Assembly (NCBI GenBank): GCA_032173965.1
Contig: JAVUNC010000015.1
Span: 372,001-436,000 of the forward strand
DNA from: Sitta carolinensis
Lineage: Eukaryota > Chordata > Aves > Passeriformes > Sittidae
Direction of reading: 5' to 3'
DNA: 64,000 nucleotides
Shown: piece after piece, positions 54,159 to 64,000 of the stretch
How the letters are laid out: the number at the start of each line of letters is the position of its first letter
Numbering within the stretch: position 1 is the stretch's first letter
Position numbers and translations under genes: made by a program
The notes under the pieces: model-generated
Databases searched by the model: none
Told to the model about the DNA's origin: nothing
Seen by the model: only the letters and a program-made list of their open reading frames with translations

Positions 54159-57016
54159 ATGGGGCTGCGCTGGCTCCGCGCCCTGCCCAGGGCGCTCTGG
54201 GCCGGCCCCGCGGCTCCCGAGGTGCGCGGCAGGCTGGGGGGCAGGGAGGGGGCGCGGGGACATTGGGGTCACTGTGGGGACACGGGGGGACGGTGGGGGG
54301 AGAGGGGACACGGGGGGACATTGGGGACAGCTAGGGGATGGGGGGGGTCTGGGGGACACGGGGGGACATTGGGGGACACGGGGGGACAGTGGGGACAGCT
54401 AGGGGATGGGGGGGTCTGGGGGGCACGGGGGGACATTGGGGGACATTGGGGTCACTGTGGGGACACGGGGGGACGGTGGGGACAGCTAGGGGATGGGGGC
54501 ACGGGGGGACACGGGGGTGACCCCTGTTTGCCCCCCCAGCTCTGCCGCAGCCTGTGCCAGCGCCCCGCGCGTGTCCCCAGCCAGGGGGGTGACACCGCGG
54601 ACCCCCCGACACCGGGCGGAGCCCCGCGGGGTGACAGCTCCGCGTGGCATCGGCGCCTCCGCGACATCCGCAATGATCCGCAGCAGCGGGAGCGACCCCG
54701 CGGCACCGGGCGGGGGGACAGCACCCCGGGGGGCGACACCTCCGGGGGTGACACCTTGGGGGGCGACACCTTGGGGGGTGACACCCCCAGGGCTTACACC
54801 TTGGGGGGTGACACCTTAGGGGGTGACACTTCCAGGGCTGACACCTCCAGGGATGACACCCCCAGGGCTGACACCTTAGGGGGTGACACCTCCAGGGCTG
54901 ACACCTTAGGGGTGACACCTTAGGGGGTGACACCTTAGGGGGTGACACCTTAGGGGTGACACCTCCAGGGCTGACACCTTAGGGGCTGACACCTTAGGGG
55001 GTGACACCTTAGGGGGTGACACCTTAGGGGGTGACACTTCCAGGGCTGACACCTTAGGGGCTGACACCTTAGGGGCTGACACCTTAGGGGGTGACACCTT
55101 AGGGGGTGACACTTCCAGGGCTGACACCTTAGGGCTGACACCCCAGGGCTGACACCTTAGGGGTGACACCTCCGGGGTGACACCTCCAGGGCTGACACCT
55201 TAGGGGCTGACACCTTAGGGGGTGACACCTCCGGGGGTGACACCTCAGGGCTGACACCTTAGGGGCTGACACCTTAGGGGGTGACACCTCCGGGTGACAC
55301 CTCCAGGGCTGACAGTTACGGGGTGACACTTCCAGGGCTGACACCCCCAGGGCTGACACCTTAGGGGCTGACACCCCAGGGGTGACACTTACGGGGGTGA
55401 CACCCCCAGGGGTGACACTTACGGGGGTGACACCCCCAGGGGTGACACTTACGGGGGTGACACCCCCAGCGGTGACACAGCCGGTGACCCCCCCAAGCCC
55501 CCTCCGCGCCGCCTCCGCCGCCAGCACGGCACTCACCGCCACGACTCCGACTCGGACTCCGAGTCCCACCGGGAGCCCCGGGCCGGCGGCAGCGGCTCCG
55601 CGGCGTTCGAGGCGGCGCTGCGGGAGCTGTGCCGGAGCCCGCCGGGCCGCGGGGGTCGCCTGGCGCTGGTGGAGGCGGCGCTGGCGGCCATGGAGGCGCT
55701 GGGGGCCGAGCGCAGCCTGGCCGCCTACAACGCGCTGCTGCGCCTGCTGCCCCGCGGGCTCTGGGTGCCCCGCGGGCCCGTGGCATCTGCTGCTGCCCTT
55801 CCCGCGGCAGCAGGAGTGCGGGCTGCGCCTGCTCGAGCAGATGGAGCGCCACGGTGAGCGGTGCTGCTGCCGGCATCGGGATGGGCATTGGGGATGGGCA
55901 TGGGGATGGGCATGGGGTGGGCATGGGGATGGGGATGGGCATGGGGATGATGGGGATGGGGATGGGATGGGCTGGATGGGCTATGGGCATGGGGTGGCAT
56001 TGGGATGGGTGGGATGGGGATGGGCATGGGGTGGCATGGGGTGGGCTAGGGGATGGGGTGGGCATGGGGATGGGCATGGGGATGGGCATTCCATGGGGAT
56101 GGGGCATGGGATGGGGATGGGCATGGGATGGGGATGGGGATGGGCATGGGGTATGGGCATGGGCGATGGGCTGCATGGGGATGGGGATGGGCATGGGGAT
56201 GGGCATGGGATGGGGATGGGCATGGGCATGGGCATGGGGATGGGGATGGGCATGGGGCATGGGCATTGGGGTATGGGCATGGGCATGGGGATGGGCATGG
56301 GCATGGGCATGGGGATGGGATGGGCATGGGCATGGGCATGGGGATGGGCATGGGCATGGGCCATGGGATGGGCATGGGATGGGCAGGGGATGGGCATGGG
56401 GATGGGCATGGGCATGGGCATTGGGGATGGGCATGGGGATGGGCATGGGGATGGGCATGGGCAGTGGGGATGGCATGGGGATGGGGATGGGCATGGGGAT
56501 GGGCTGGGCATGGGGTATGGGCATGGGGATGGGGATGGGCATGGGCATGGGGATGGGGATGGGGATGGGCATGGGGATGGGCATGGGGATGGGCATGGCA
56601 TGGGCATGGGCATGGGATGGGGATGGGCATGGGTGTGGCATGGGCATGGGGATGGGCATGGGGATGGGCATGGGGATGGGCATGGGGATGGGCATGGGGA
56701 TGGGCATGGGCATGGGCATGGGGATGGGCATGGGGATGGGCATGGGTATGGGCATGGGCATGGGGATGGGCATGGGGATGGGGATGGGATGGGCATGGGG
56801 ATGGGCATGGGGATGGGCATGGGGATGGGGATGGGGATGGGCATGGGGATGGGCATGGGGATGGGGATGGGCATGGGGATGGGCATGGGGATGGGCATGG
56901 GGATGGGGATGGGGATGGGCATGGGGATGGGCATGGGCATGGGGATGGGGATGGGGATGGGCATGGGGATGGGCATGGGCATGGGGATGGGCATGGGCAT
57001 GGGCATGGGGATGGGG

Positions 57017-57049
<33 letters not shown>

Positions 57050-60000
57050 GGGATGGGGATGGGCATGGGCATGGGCATGGGGATGGGCATGGGGATGGGC
57101 ATGGGGATGGGCATGGGGATGGGGATGGGGATGGGGATGGGCATGGGCATGGGGATGGGCATGGGCATGGGGATGGGCATGGGCATGGGGATGGGCATGG
57201 GGACAGCCGGCCCGGGGGGTGTCCCTGTGCTTCGTGGCGCTGCGGGAAAGCACAGCCCGCTCGGGAGGCCCCGGAGTCTCCTCGGTGTCAGCTCGGTGTC
57301 CCCAGAGTCTCGTCAGTGTCCCCAGAGTCTCCTCAGGGTCCTCTCAGTGTCCCCAGAGTCCCCTCGGTGTCCCCAGAGCCTCCTCAGTGTCCCCCCACTG
57401 TCCCCAGAGTCTCTTCATTGTCCCCAGAGTCTCCTCAGGGTCCCCTCGGTGTCCCCAGAGTCCCCTCGGTGTCCCCAGAGCCTCCTCAGTGTCCCCCCAC
57501 TGTCCCCAGAGTCTCTTCATTGTCCCCAGAGTCTCCTCAGGGTCCCCTCAGTGTCCCCAGAGTCTCGTCAGTGTCCCCAGAGTCTCCCCAGAGTCCTCTC
57601 AGTGTCCCCAGAGTCCCCTCGGTGTCCCCAGGGTCCCCTCGGTGTCCCCAGAGTCTCCTCAGGGTCCCCAGAGTCCCTCGGTGTCCCCAGAGTCTCCTCT
57701 GTCCCCTCGGTGTCCCCCAGGGGTGATGCCGGGGACACAGTTCCTGCTGCTGTCACCCCAGTGTCCCCCATGCCCCCCATGTCCCCCCTTGTCCCCAGTG
57801 CCCCCCATGTCCCCCGTGTCCCTGACGCCCCCCGTGTCCCCAGGCGTGGTTCCCGATGCCGAGACGCGCTTCCTGCTGCTGTCACCCCAATGTCCCCAGT
57901 GCCCCCCATGTCCCCCCATGCCCCCCGTGCCCCCCGTGTCCCTGACGCCCCCGTGTCCTGACGCCCCCCGTGTCCCCAGGCGTGGTTCCCGATGCCGAGA
58001 CGCGCTTCCTGCTGCTGGGGGTGTTCGGGCCGCGCAGCCGCCCGGTGCGCAAGGTGCAGCGCATGCTGTACTGGCTGCCGCGCTTCCGAAACCTGGACCC
58101 CCACCGGGACCCCCGCCCGCCGCCCCCCGGGGCCCCCGCCGAGCCCCCCGGGCTGGCGGCCGCGCGCCTGGCGCTGCACCGCATGGTCGGGGACCCCGCG
58201 GCCACCGTGACCGTGCTGCAGGTGGGGGGACACGGGAATGGGGGGACAGGGGACATGGGGGGGGACAGGGGGTACACGGGGACAGGGGACATGGGGGGGG
58301 ACAGGGGGATATAGGGACGGGGGGGGACAGGGGGGGACACAGGGACGGGGGGGACAGGGGGGGACACAGGGACGGGGGGGACAGGGGGACGGGGGGGACA
58401 GGGGCGGACACGGGGACGGGGGGGGACAGGGGGGGACACAGGGACGGGGGGAGACAGGGGGACGGGGGGGACAGGGGGACAGGGGGGGACATGGGGGGGA
58501 CACGGGGACGGGGGGGGACAGGGGGGGACACGGGGACAGGGGGGGACACGGGAATGGGGGGACATGGGGACAGGAGGACATGGGGGGGACAGGGGGATAT
58601 AGGGACGGGGGGGGACAGGGGGGGACACAGGGACGGGGGGGACAGGGGGACGGGGGGGACACAGGGACATGGGGGGGACAGGGGGGACAGTGGGGGACGG
58701 GAATGGGGGGACAGGAATGGAGGGATGGGGGAAATAGGGGGGACACGGAATGGGGGGATGGGGATGGGGGGAAATGAGGGGGACAGGAATGGGGGCACAG
58801 CTGAGGGGACATGGGGGGGGACACAGGAATGGGGGGACACGGGGGGGCAGGGCCGGGGGCCGGGGGTGTCCCCGCAGTGACCCCGTGCCCCCCGCAGCAG
58901 CCGGTGCCCGACTGCGGGCAGGACGAGGGCTCTGAGCAGCCCTACCTCGTCAGTGAGTCTGGGGGTCTGCAGGGACCCGGGCGGGGGGCCTGGGGGGGCC
59001 CCGGAGGGCGGGGGGCTCGGCTTTCAGGGGGTTGGGGTCCCTCGGGTGGGTTTGGGGTTCCTGGGGGGTGTCCGTGAGGGGGTTTGAGGTTCAGTTTGGG
59101 GTCCCTCGGATGGGTTTTGGGGTCCCCTGGGTGGGTTTGATGTCCCTCGGGTGGATTTTTGGGTCCCCGGGTGGATTTTGGGGTCCCCGGGTGGATTTTG
59201 GGGTCTCCCGGGTGGGTTTTGGGGTCCCTGGGTGGATTTTGGGGTCCCCCGGGTGGGTTTTGGGTTCCCCTGGGTGGGTTTGATGTCCCTCGGGTGGATT
59301 TTGGGGTCTCCCGGGTGGGTTTTGGGGTGTCTTGGGTGGATTTTGGGGTCCGTTTGGTGGGTTTGGAGTCCCAGGTGGATTTCGGGGTCCCCCGGGTGGG
59401 TTTTGGGTTCCCTGGATGGATTTCGGGTTCCCTGGGTGGATTTTGGGTTCCCCGGGTGGATTTCGGGTTCCCTGGATGGATTTCGGCTTCCCTGGATGGA
59501 TTTCGGGTTCCCCCGGGTGGTTTTGGGTTCCCCGGGTGGGTTTCAGGTTCCCCGGTTGGATTTCGGGTTCCCCCGGGATGGATTTCGGGTTCCCCCGGGG
59601 GGTTTCGGGGTCCCCCGGGGGGTTTCGGGGTCCCCCGGTTGGCTCGGGGTCCCCGGTTGGCTCGGGGTCCCCGGTTGGGTTTCGGGGTCCCCGGTTGGCT
59701 CGGGGTCCCCGGTTGGGTTTCGGGGTCCCCCGGTTGGCTCGGGTTCCCGGGTGGGTTTCGGGGTCCCCCGGGTGGGTTTCGGGGTCCCCCGGTTGGCTCG
59801 GGTTCCCCGGGTGGGTTTCGTGGTCCCCGGTTTGGTTTCGGGGTCCCCCGGTTGGCTCGGGGTCCCCCGGTTGGCTCGGGTTCCCCCGGTGGTTTTGGGT
59901 TCCCCCGGGTGGGTTTCGGGTTCCCCGGGTGGGTTTCGGGGTCCCCGGTTGGCTCGGGGTCCCCGGTTGGGTTTCGGGGTCCCCGGTTGGCTCGGGGTCC

Positions 60001-62289
60001 CCGGTTGGGTTTCGGGGTCCCCCGGTTGGCTCGGGGTCCCCGGTTGGGTTTCGGGGTCCCCGGTTGGCTCGGGGTCCCCGGTTGGGTTTCGGGGTCCCCC
60101 GGTTGGCTCGGGGTCCCCGGTTGGGTTTCGGGGTCCCCGGTTGGCTCGGGTTCCCCGGGTGGGTTTCGGGGTCCCCGGTTGGGTTTCGGGGTCCCCGGTT
60201 GGCTCGGGTTCCCCGGGTGGATTTCGGGGTCCCCCGGTTGGGTTTCGGGGTCCCCGGTTGGGTTTCGGGGTCCCCGGTTGGCTCGGGGTCCCCGGGTGGG
60301 TTTCGGGGTCCCCGGGTGGGTTTCGGGGTCCCCAGCCGCCCCCTCCGCAGGCTCGCAGACCCCCGAGCAGCGGGAGCTCCTGGCGCAGCACGACCCCGCC
60401 CGGCCCGTGTTCGTGGAGGGGCCCTTCCCGCTGTGGCTGCGCGGGACCCTCCTCAAATACTTCGTGTTACGGGGGGACCCCCTGCCCCCGGCCCTGCGGG
60501 TGAGCGGGGGGCTGGGACCCCAGACCCAACTCTCGGCGGGGTCTGCACCCCGATCTGGGGGTCCTACCCTGACTTTGGGGGGTCTGCACCCTTATCTAAG
60601 AGTCCTACCCTGACTTTGGGGGGTCTGCACCCCAGTCTGGGGGTCCTACCCTGACTTTGTGGGGTCTGCACCCCAATCTGGGGGTCCTACCCTGACTTTG
60701 GGGGGTCTGCACCCCAATCTGGGGGTCCTACCCTGACTTTGGGGGGTCTGCACCCCAATCTGGGGGTCCTACCCTGACTTTGGGGGGTCTGCACCCCAAT
60801 CTGGGGGTCCTACCCCCGACTTTGGGTGCAGGGACCCCTCCCCTCCCCATAACCCAGCCCACCCCACGTCTGGGGGAGCAACCCCCACCCCCAGAACATT
60901 CCAGAGCCCCCTCCCCACCCCCGCAGGACCCCCCCCAGACCCCGAGCGCAGCTTTTACTTCCCCTGGACCTGGAGCTGGACCTGGAGCGCGGCCCCTGGG
61001 ACGACGAGGACTTCGATGTGGACGAGGGTGAGACCCCCACCCATTCCAGGGCTGTACTGGGACCCCCACCCCATCCCAGGGCTGTACTGGGACCCCCACC
61101 CCATCCCAATTCCATACTGGGACCCCCACCCCATCCCAGGGCTGTGCTGGGACCCCCACCCCATCCCAATTCCATACTGGGACCCCCACCCCATCCCAGG
61201 GCTGTACTGGGACCCCCACCCCATCCCAATTCCATACTGGGACCCCCACCCCATCCCAGGGCTGTACTGGGACCCCCACCCCATCCCAATTCCATACTGG
61301 GACCCCAACCCCATCCCAGGGCTGTATTGGGACCCCCACCCATCCCAGTTCCATACTGGGACCCCCACCCCATCCCAGGGCTGTACTGGGACCCCCACCC
61401 CATCCCAGTTCCATACTGGGACCCCCACCCCATCCCAGGGCTGTACTGGGACCCCCACCCCATCCCAATTCCATACTGGGACCCCCATCCCATCCCAGGG
61501 CTGTATGGGACCCCCACCCATCCCAGTTCCTACTGGGACCCCCACCCCATCCCAGGGCTGTACTGGGACCCACCCATCCCATCCCAGTTCCAACGGGACC
61601 ACCCACCCCCCTATGGACCACCCGCGCTCCGGGGGGGCTGGGGTCGCTCTGGCGGTTATTCTGGGAGGGGTCCCCGCTCCGGGTGCTGTTTTGGGGAGGG
61701 GGCTGGTGCTATTCTGGGAGGGGGTGCCCCCCGCTCTGGCGGTTATTCTGGGGAGGGGTCCCCTCCCCGGGCCTGTCCTGGGGGTCGCTCTGGGGGTTAT
61801 TCTGGGAGGGTCCCTCACTCCGGGGCTGTCCTGGGGGTCGCTCTGGCGGTTATTCTGGGGAGGGTCCCTCACTCCGGGGCCTGTCCTGGGGGTCGCTCTG
61901 GCGGTTATTCTGGGGAGGGGTCCCTCCCCGGGGCCTGTCCTGGGGGTCGCTCTGGCTGTTATTCTGGGGAGGGGTCCCTCACTCCGGGGCCTGTCCTGGG
62001 GGTCGCTCTGGCGGTTATTCTGGGGAGGGGTCCCCGCTGACGCCCCCTCCCTCCCGCAGCGCCCGAGGGCGCGGTGCTGGCGCTGTGCGTGGCCAGTAGC
62101 CCGCACCGCCGCTCGCTGGCCCGCTGGCTCTCGGCGCTGCAGGAGCTCAACCCCGTGCTCGCCCGCGCCCCCGTCATCTTCCGCCTCGGGGACCCCCCCG
62201 GGGACCCCCCCGGGGACCCCCGGCCCCCCCAGCTGGAACCCGGGACCCCCGCGGCAGCGCTGGAGCCCCCCGAGCGCGGCCGGGAATAA
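54159..62289 (+). CDS. ECSIT: ECSIT, complex I assembly factor and Toll-pathway adaptor, eight exons
   Basis: ECSIT acts in mitochondrial complex I assembly and in TRAF6 signalling. Exons: 54159-54221 ([16 protein letters not shown], a presequence-like start), 54540 to about 54720 (end uncertain), about 55525-55853, 57980-58221, 58898-58952, 60351-60499, 60927-61027 and 62060-62289. Conserved pieces are [80 protein letters not shown] and [16 protein letters not shown]. Exon 3 has one indel near 55780 and exon 7 lacks two C's (near 60930 and 60963). The stop TAA (62287-62289) lies inside AATAAA. Exon 2 poorly matches known ECSIT and merges with a repeat. Confidence 0.9.
54720..55490 (+). repeat. 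ECSIT intron 2 (or exon 2 tail) GGTGACACCTTAGGG array
   Basis: Units of 15-18 bases GGGGGTGACACCTTAGGG and TCCAGGGCTGACACC. The array is open in the exon 2 frame until about 54923, so part of it may be translated. No clear donor marks the exon 2 end. Confidence 0.85.
55880..57205 (+). repeat. ECSIT intron 3 ATGGGC/ATGGGG hexamer array
   Basis: About 1.3 kb of six-base units GGGCAT and GGGGAT. It reads as Met-Gly/Ala-Trp/Gly-Asp-His strings on one strand and His-Ala-His-Pro or Met-Pro-Ile-Pro on the other, giving open frames of hundreds of codons on both strands. None is a gene. Confidence 0.95.
57290..57979 (+). repeat. ECSIT: ECSIT intron 3 second array and two decoy copies of the exon 4 start
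   Basis: 57290-57700 repeats CCCCAGAGTCTCCTCAGTGT. Then come two copies of acceptor plus exon 4 start. 57721-57752 is diverged and would read [11 protein letters not shown]. 57844-57881 is identical to the first 38 bases of the true exon at 57980. After each decoy the sequence switches to TCACCCCA and CCCATG-type repeat. Confidence 0.9.
58222..58860 (+). repeat. ECSIT intron 4 GGGGACAGGGGG array
   Basis: Units GGGGGGACAGGGGGGGACAC and GGGACGGGGG fill the intron between exons 4 and 5. Confidence 0.9.
59030..60345 (+). repeat. ECSIT intron 5 arrays
   Basis: To about 59560 the units are GGGTGGATTTTGGGGTCCCC. After that, a regular alternation of GGTTGGCTCGGGGTCCCC and GGTTGGGTTTCGGGGTCCCC runs to the exon 6 acceptor. 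Confidence 0.92.
60540..60830 (+). repeat. ECSIT intron 6 array
   Basis: About seven near-identical 41-base units with CTACCCTGACTTTGGGGGGT and CTGCACCCCAATCTGGG. Confidence 0.92.
61028..62050 (+). repeat. ECSIT intron 7 higher-order array and second array
   Basis: 61040-61600 alternates two 30-base monomers sharing ACTGGGACCCCCACCCCATC but differing in CAGGGCTGT versus CAATTCCAT, giving a 60-base higher-order repeat. 61640-62040 repeats units of about 60 bases with GGGTCGCTCTGGCGGTTATT. Confidence 0.93.
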
Positions 62290-62290
62290 A
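62285..62290 (+). terminator. ECSIT: ECSIT poly(A) signal AATAAA overlapping the stop codon
   Basis: The ECSIT stop TAA is bases 3-5 of AATAAA. If used, the 3' UTR would be only some tens of bases. A second candidate downstream is lacking in the following array. Confidence 0.65.
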
Positions 62291-62559
62291 CGGGGTGAAC
62301 AGAGAGGGGCTCTCGTGTTTTGGGGTTCCGAGGGGGGGGTTTGGGGGTCCCGGGAGGGGTCCTGGACCCTTCCCGGTGTTGGGGGTCTCGTGTTTTGGGG
62401 GTCCCGGGAGGGGTCGTTGTTGGGACCCCCCCAAACCCAGCGGGGTCCGGGTGGGTTTGGGGGGTGACTGGGGTGGGTGGGGGGTGGGTGTTGTGATCCC
62501 CCGCTCCATTTGGGGGGGGGTCTCCTGGGAATTCCGATGGGTTTCGAGGAGTTTTGGGG

Positions 62560-63165
62560 GTCCCTGGTGAGTTTGGAGGGTCCCTGATGAGTTCTGGGGG
62601 GTCCCTGATGAGTTCTGGGGGTCCCCGGTGGGTTCTGGGGGTCCCCGATGAGTTTCAGGGGTCCCTGGTGAGTGGGGGGTGATCCCCAATGAGTTCTGGG
62701 GGTCCCTGATGAGTGCAGGGGGGTCCCTGGTGAGTTTTGGGGGGTCCCCGGTGAGTTTCAGGGGTCCCCAGTGAGTGCTGGGGGTCCCTGGTGAGTTCTA
62801 GGGGGTCCCTGGTGAGTTCTGGGGGTCCCCAATGAGTGCTGGGGGTCCCCGGTGAGTTCTGGGGGTCCCCGGTGGGTTCTGGGGGTCCCCGGTGAGTTTC
62901 AGGGGTCCCCAATGAGTGCTGGGGGTCCCTGGTGAGTTCTGGGGGTCCCTAATGAGTGCTGGGGGTCCCCGGTGAGTTTCAGGGGTCCCCAATGAGTGCT
63001 GGGGGTCCCCGGTGGGTTCTGGGGGTCCCCGGTGAGTTTCAGGGGTCCCCAGTGAGTTCTGGGGGTCCCCGGTGGGTTCTGGGGGTCCCCGGTGAGTTTC
63101 AGGGGTCCCCAATGAGTGCTGGGGGTCCCCGCGAGCAGCTCGGGGGTCCCCAGTGAACAGATTGG
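62560..63165. repeat. Intergenic array between ECSIT and ZNF653
   Basis: About thirty units of about 20 bases GGGGGTCCCCGGTGAGTTTC and variants with CTGGTGAGTTCT. Many units contain GGTGAGT, an ideal 5' splice donor. 62291-62559 is G-rich with no feature. Confidence 0.9.
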
Positions 63166-63279
63166 GGGGGGGTCCCTGCTCCCCTCACCCCTGCGGGCAC
63201 ACGCTCTACCCTAGAATTACCGGAACCCTTTCTGGGGGGGTTTCCCCCGAACCCCCTTCTCCCCTCAGAGAAACCCCCC

Positions 63280-63287
63280 CCCCCCCC

Positions 63288-63322
<35 letters not shown>

Positions 63323-63332
63323 AAAATAAAAA
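63280..63332. repeat. C run followed by long A run
   Basis: About twelve C's then about thirty A's, ending TTAAAATAAAAACC. It lacks the flanks of a retroposed copy that I could recognise, so I call it simple sequence upstream of ZNF653. Confidence 0.8.
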
Positions 63333-63383
63333 CCTCACTGTGGGCAGCGCGCGTGCGCCCATGACGCCATCTCTGCGCGCCGC

Positions 63384-63391
63384 TGACGTCA
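63384..63391 (+). promoter_or_regulatory. ZNF653: CRE in the ZNF653 promoter
   Basis: Perfect TGACGTCA lies 18 bases before the ZNF653 start codon, within a CpG-rich segment. ATGACGCCAT lies just upstream at 63361. Confidence 0.6.
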
Positions 63392-63408
63392 TCGCAGCGC
63401 GCCGCGGC

Positions 63409-63709
63409 ATGAGCGCGGCCGAGCGCGGCCCCGGCGGCCCCGGGGGTCTCGGGGGTCCCGGCGGTCCCGGGGTCTCGGGGGTCCCGATCCCGGCGGTGGC
63501 CGCAAAGCGCGGGGGCGGCCGCGGCTGACGGAGACGGACCGGGCGCGGCGGCGGCTGGAGTCGCGCAAGAAGTACGACGTGCGGCGGGTGTACCTGGGCG
63601 AGGCGCACGGGCCCTGGGTGGAGCTGCGGCGCCGCAGCGGCTGGAGCGACGCCAAGCTGGCCGCGTACCTGCTGGGGCTGGAGCGGGGGCAGCGCGCCGG
63701 GCGCCGCGG
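63409..63709 (+). CDS. ZNF653: ZNF653 first exon (partial gene, continues beyond the window)
   Basis: ZNF653 is a nuclear zinc-finger repressor; only the N-terminal part before the zinc fingers is here. The start MSAAERGPGG is followed by a Gly/Pro-rich stretch. Then comes the diagnostic segment LTETDRARRRLESRKKYDVR with RVYLGEAHGPWVELRRRSGW and SDAKLAAYLLGLERGQR, which matches the vertebrate ZNF653 N-terminus. One G is missing in the G run near 63510, since the raw frame ends in TGA immediately before the conserved segment. A GTGGGG donor follows at 63710. Its position next to ECSIT matches human synteny. Confidence 0.9.
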
Positions 63710-63889
63710 GTGGGGCGCCGGCCGGGGGCGGATGGGGGGGGGGGGGTGTAAGGGGGAGGGTGGGTGCGGGGGTCCCCGAGGGGGTGCGGGGGTCCCCGAG
63801 GGGTCTGGGGGTCGCGGAGCGGCGCCCCGCGGGGGGAGCGGCCGTGGCGCTGTCCGCGGTGCTGCAGCGGGACCGGCGTTAGTCGGGCT

Positions 63890-64000
63890 CTCCGTCTCCT
63901 CTTCCTCTAGTTCTTCTTCCTCTTCTTCTTCTCCTCTTCTTCGTCTTGTTTGTCTTCCTCTCTCTTCCTCTTGCTTCCGTCTTCTTCCTCGTTCTCTTTC
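63890..64000. repeat. CT-rich tract at the window end
   Basis: Pyrimidine-rich (CTT/CCT)-type sequence runs to the last base of the window. It differs abruptly in composition from the adjacent G-rich ZNF653 intron and may be a long microsatellite or a poor-quality contig end. Confidence 0.7.

Noticed and set aside
55629..58880. Open frame of more than 1000 codons through ECSIT intron 3
   Set aside because: It follows the GGGCAT/GGGGAT hexamer array, has equivalents in other frames and on the other strand, and crosses clear ECSIT exons out of frame.
53440..63170. Regularly spaced repeats that could be mistaken for a CRISPR array
   Set aside because: Units are contiguous without unique spacers, and the host is a vertebrate nuclear genome.

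Overview
The window looks like avian nuclear DNA from a very GC-rich, gene-dense microchromosome. The reasons are tiny genes with vertebrate exon structure, nearly every intron filled with short tandem arrays, no recognisable LINE or SINE copy, and coding exons that favour G/C at third positions. The bird assignment is inference from this style; the gene identities rest on recognisable protein sequence.

Layout, left to right. CALR (+, 223-3048) is followed by RAD23A (+, 3899-12484). GADD45GIP1 (-, 13054-15149) lies tail-to-tail with RAD23A. A 3.4 kb intergenic stretch follows, then NFIX (+, 18541-35850) with a long pyrimidine-rich 3' UTR to about 38.8 kb. After about 2 kb of arrays come ACP5 (+, 40785-44500), ELOF1 (+, 45902-46530), CNN1 (-, 48317-53050), ECSIT (+, 54159-62289) and the first exon of ZNF653 (+, from 63409). 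The first four keep the human 19p13.13 order and orientation, without DAND5. The last five keep the human 19p13.2 order, with the whole block inverted. An evolutionary junction therefore lies between NFIX and ACP5.

Many exons need single-base indels, mostly missing G or C in homopolymer runs, to stay in frame with their families. ELOF1 is intact. I treat most of these breaks as probable consensus errors in GC-rich sequence rather than pseudogenes, because splice sites and flanking residues are preserved. CDS entries give outer bounds, with exons listed in the text.

The most unusual signal is in three genes (ACP5 exon 3, ECSIT exon 4, CNN1 exon 7). In each, the array before an exon contains two extra copies of the 3' splice site plus the first bases of that exon, so two decoy acceptors precede the real one. 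Other notable elements are ten composite CCAAT/NFI half-sites in the last intron of NFIX, four perfect GTCACGTGAC palindromes upstream of RAD23A, an octamer cluster in an NFIX intron, a perfect CArG box in CNN1 intron 1, inverted G-rich/C-rich arrays in ACP5 intron 2, and a 1.3 kb hexamer array in ECSIT.

The genes do not form one pathway. CALR is an ER chaperone, RAD23A a proteasome shuttle and repair factor, GADD45GIP1 a mitoribosomal protein, NFIX a transcription factor, ACP5 a lysosomal/secreted phosphatase, ELOF1 a transcription elongation factor, CNN1 a smooth-muscle actin-binding protein, ECSIT a complex I assembly and Toll-pathway adaptor, and ZNF653 a zinc-finger repressor. They share close spacing, including tail-to-tail ends a few hundred bases apart and one head-to-head promoter.
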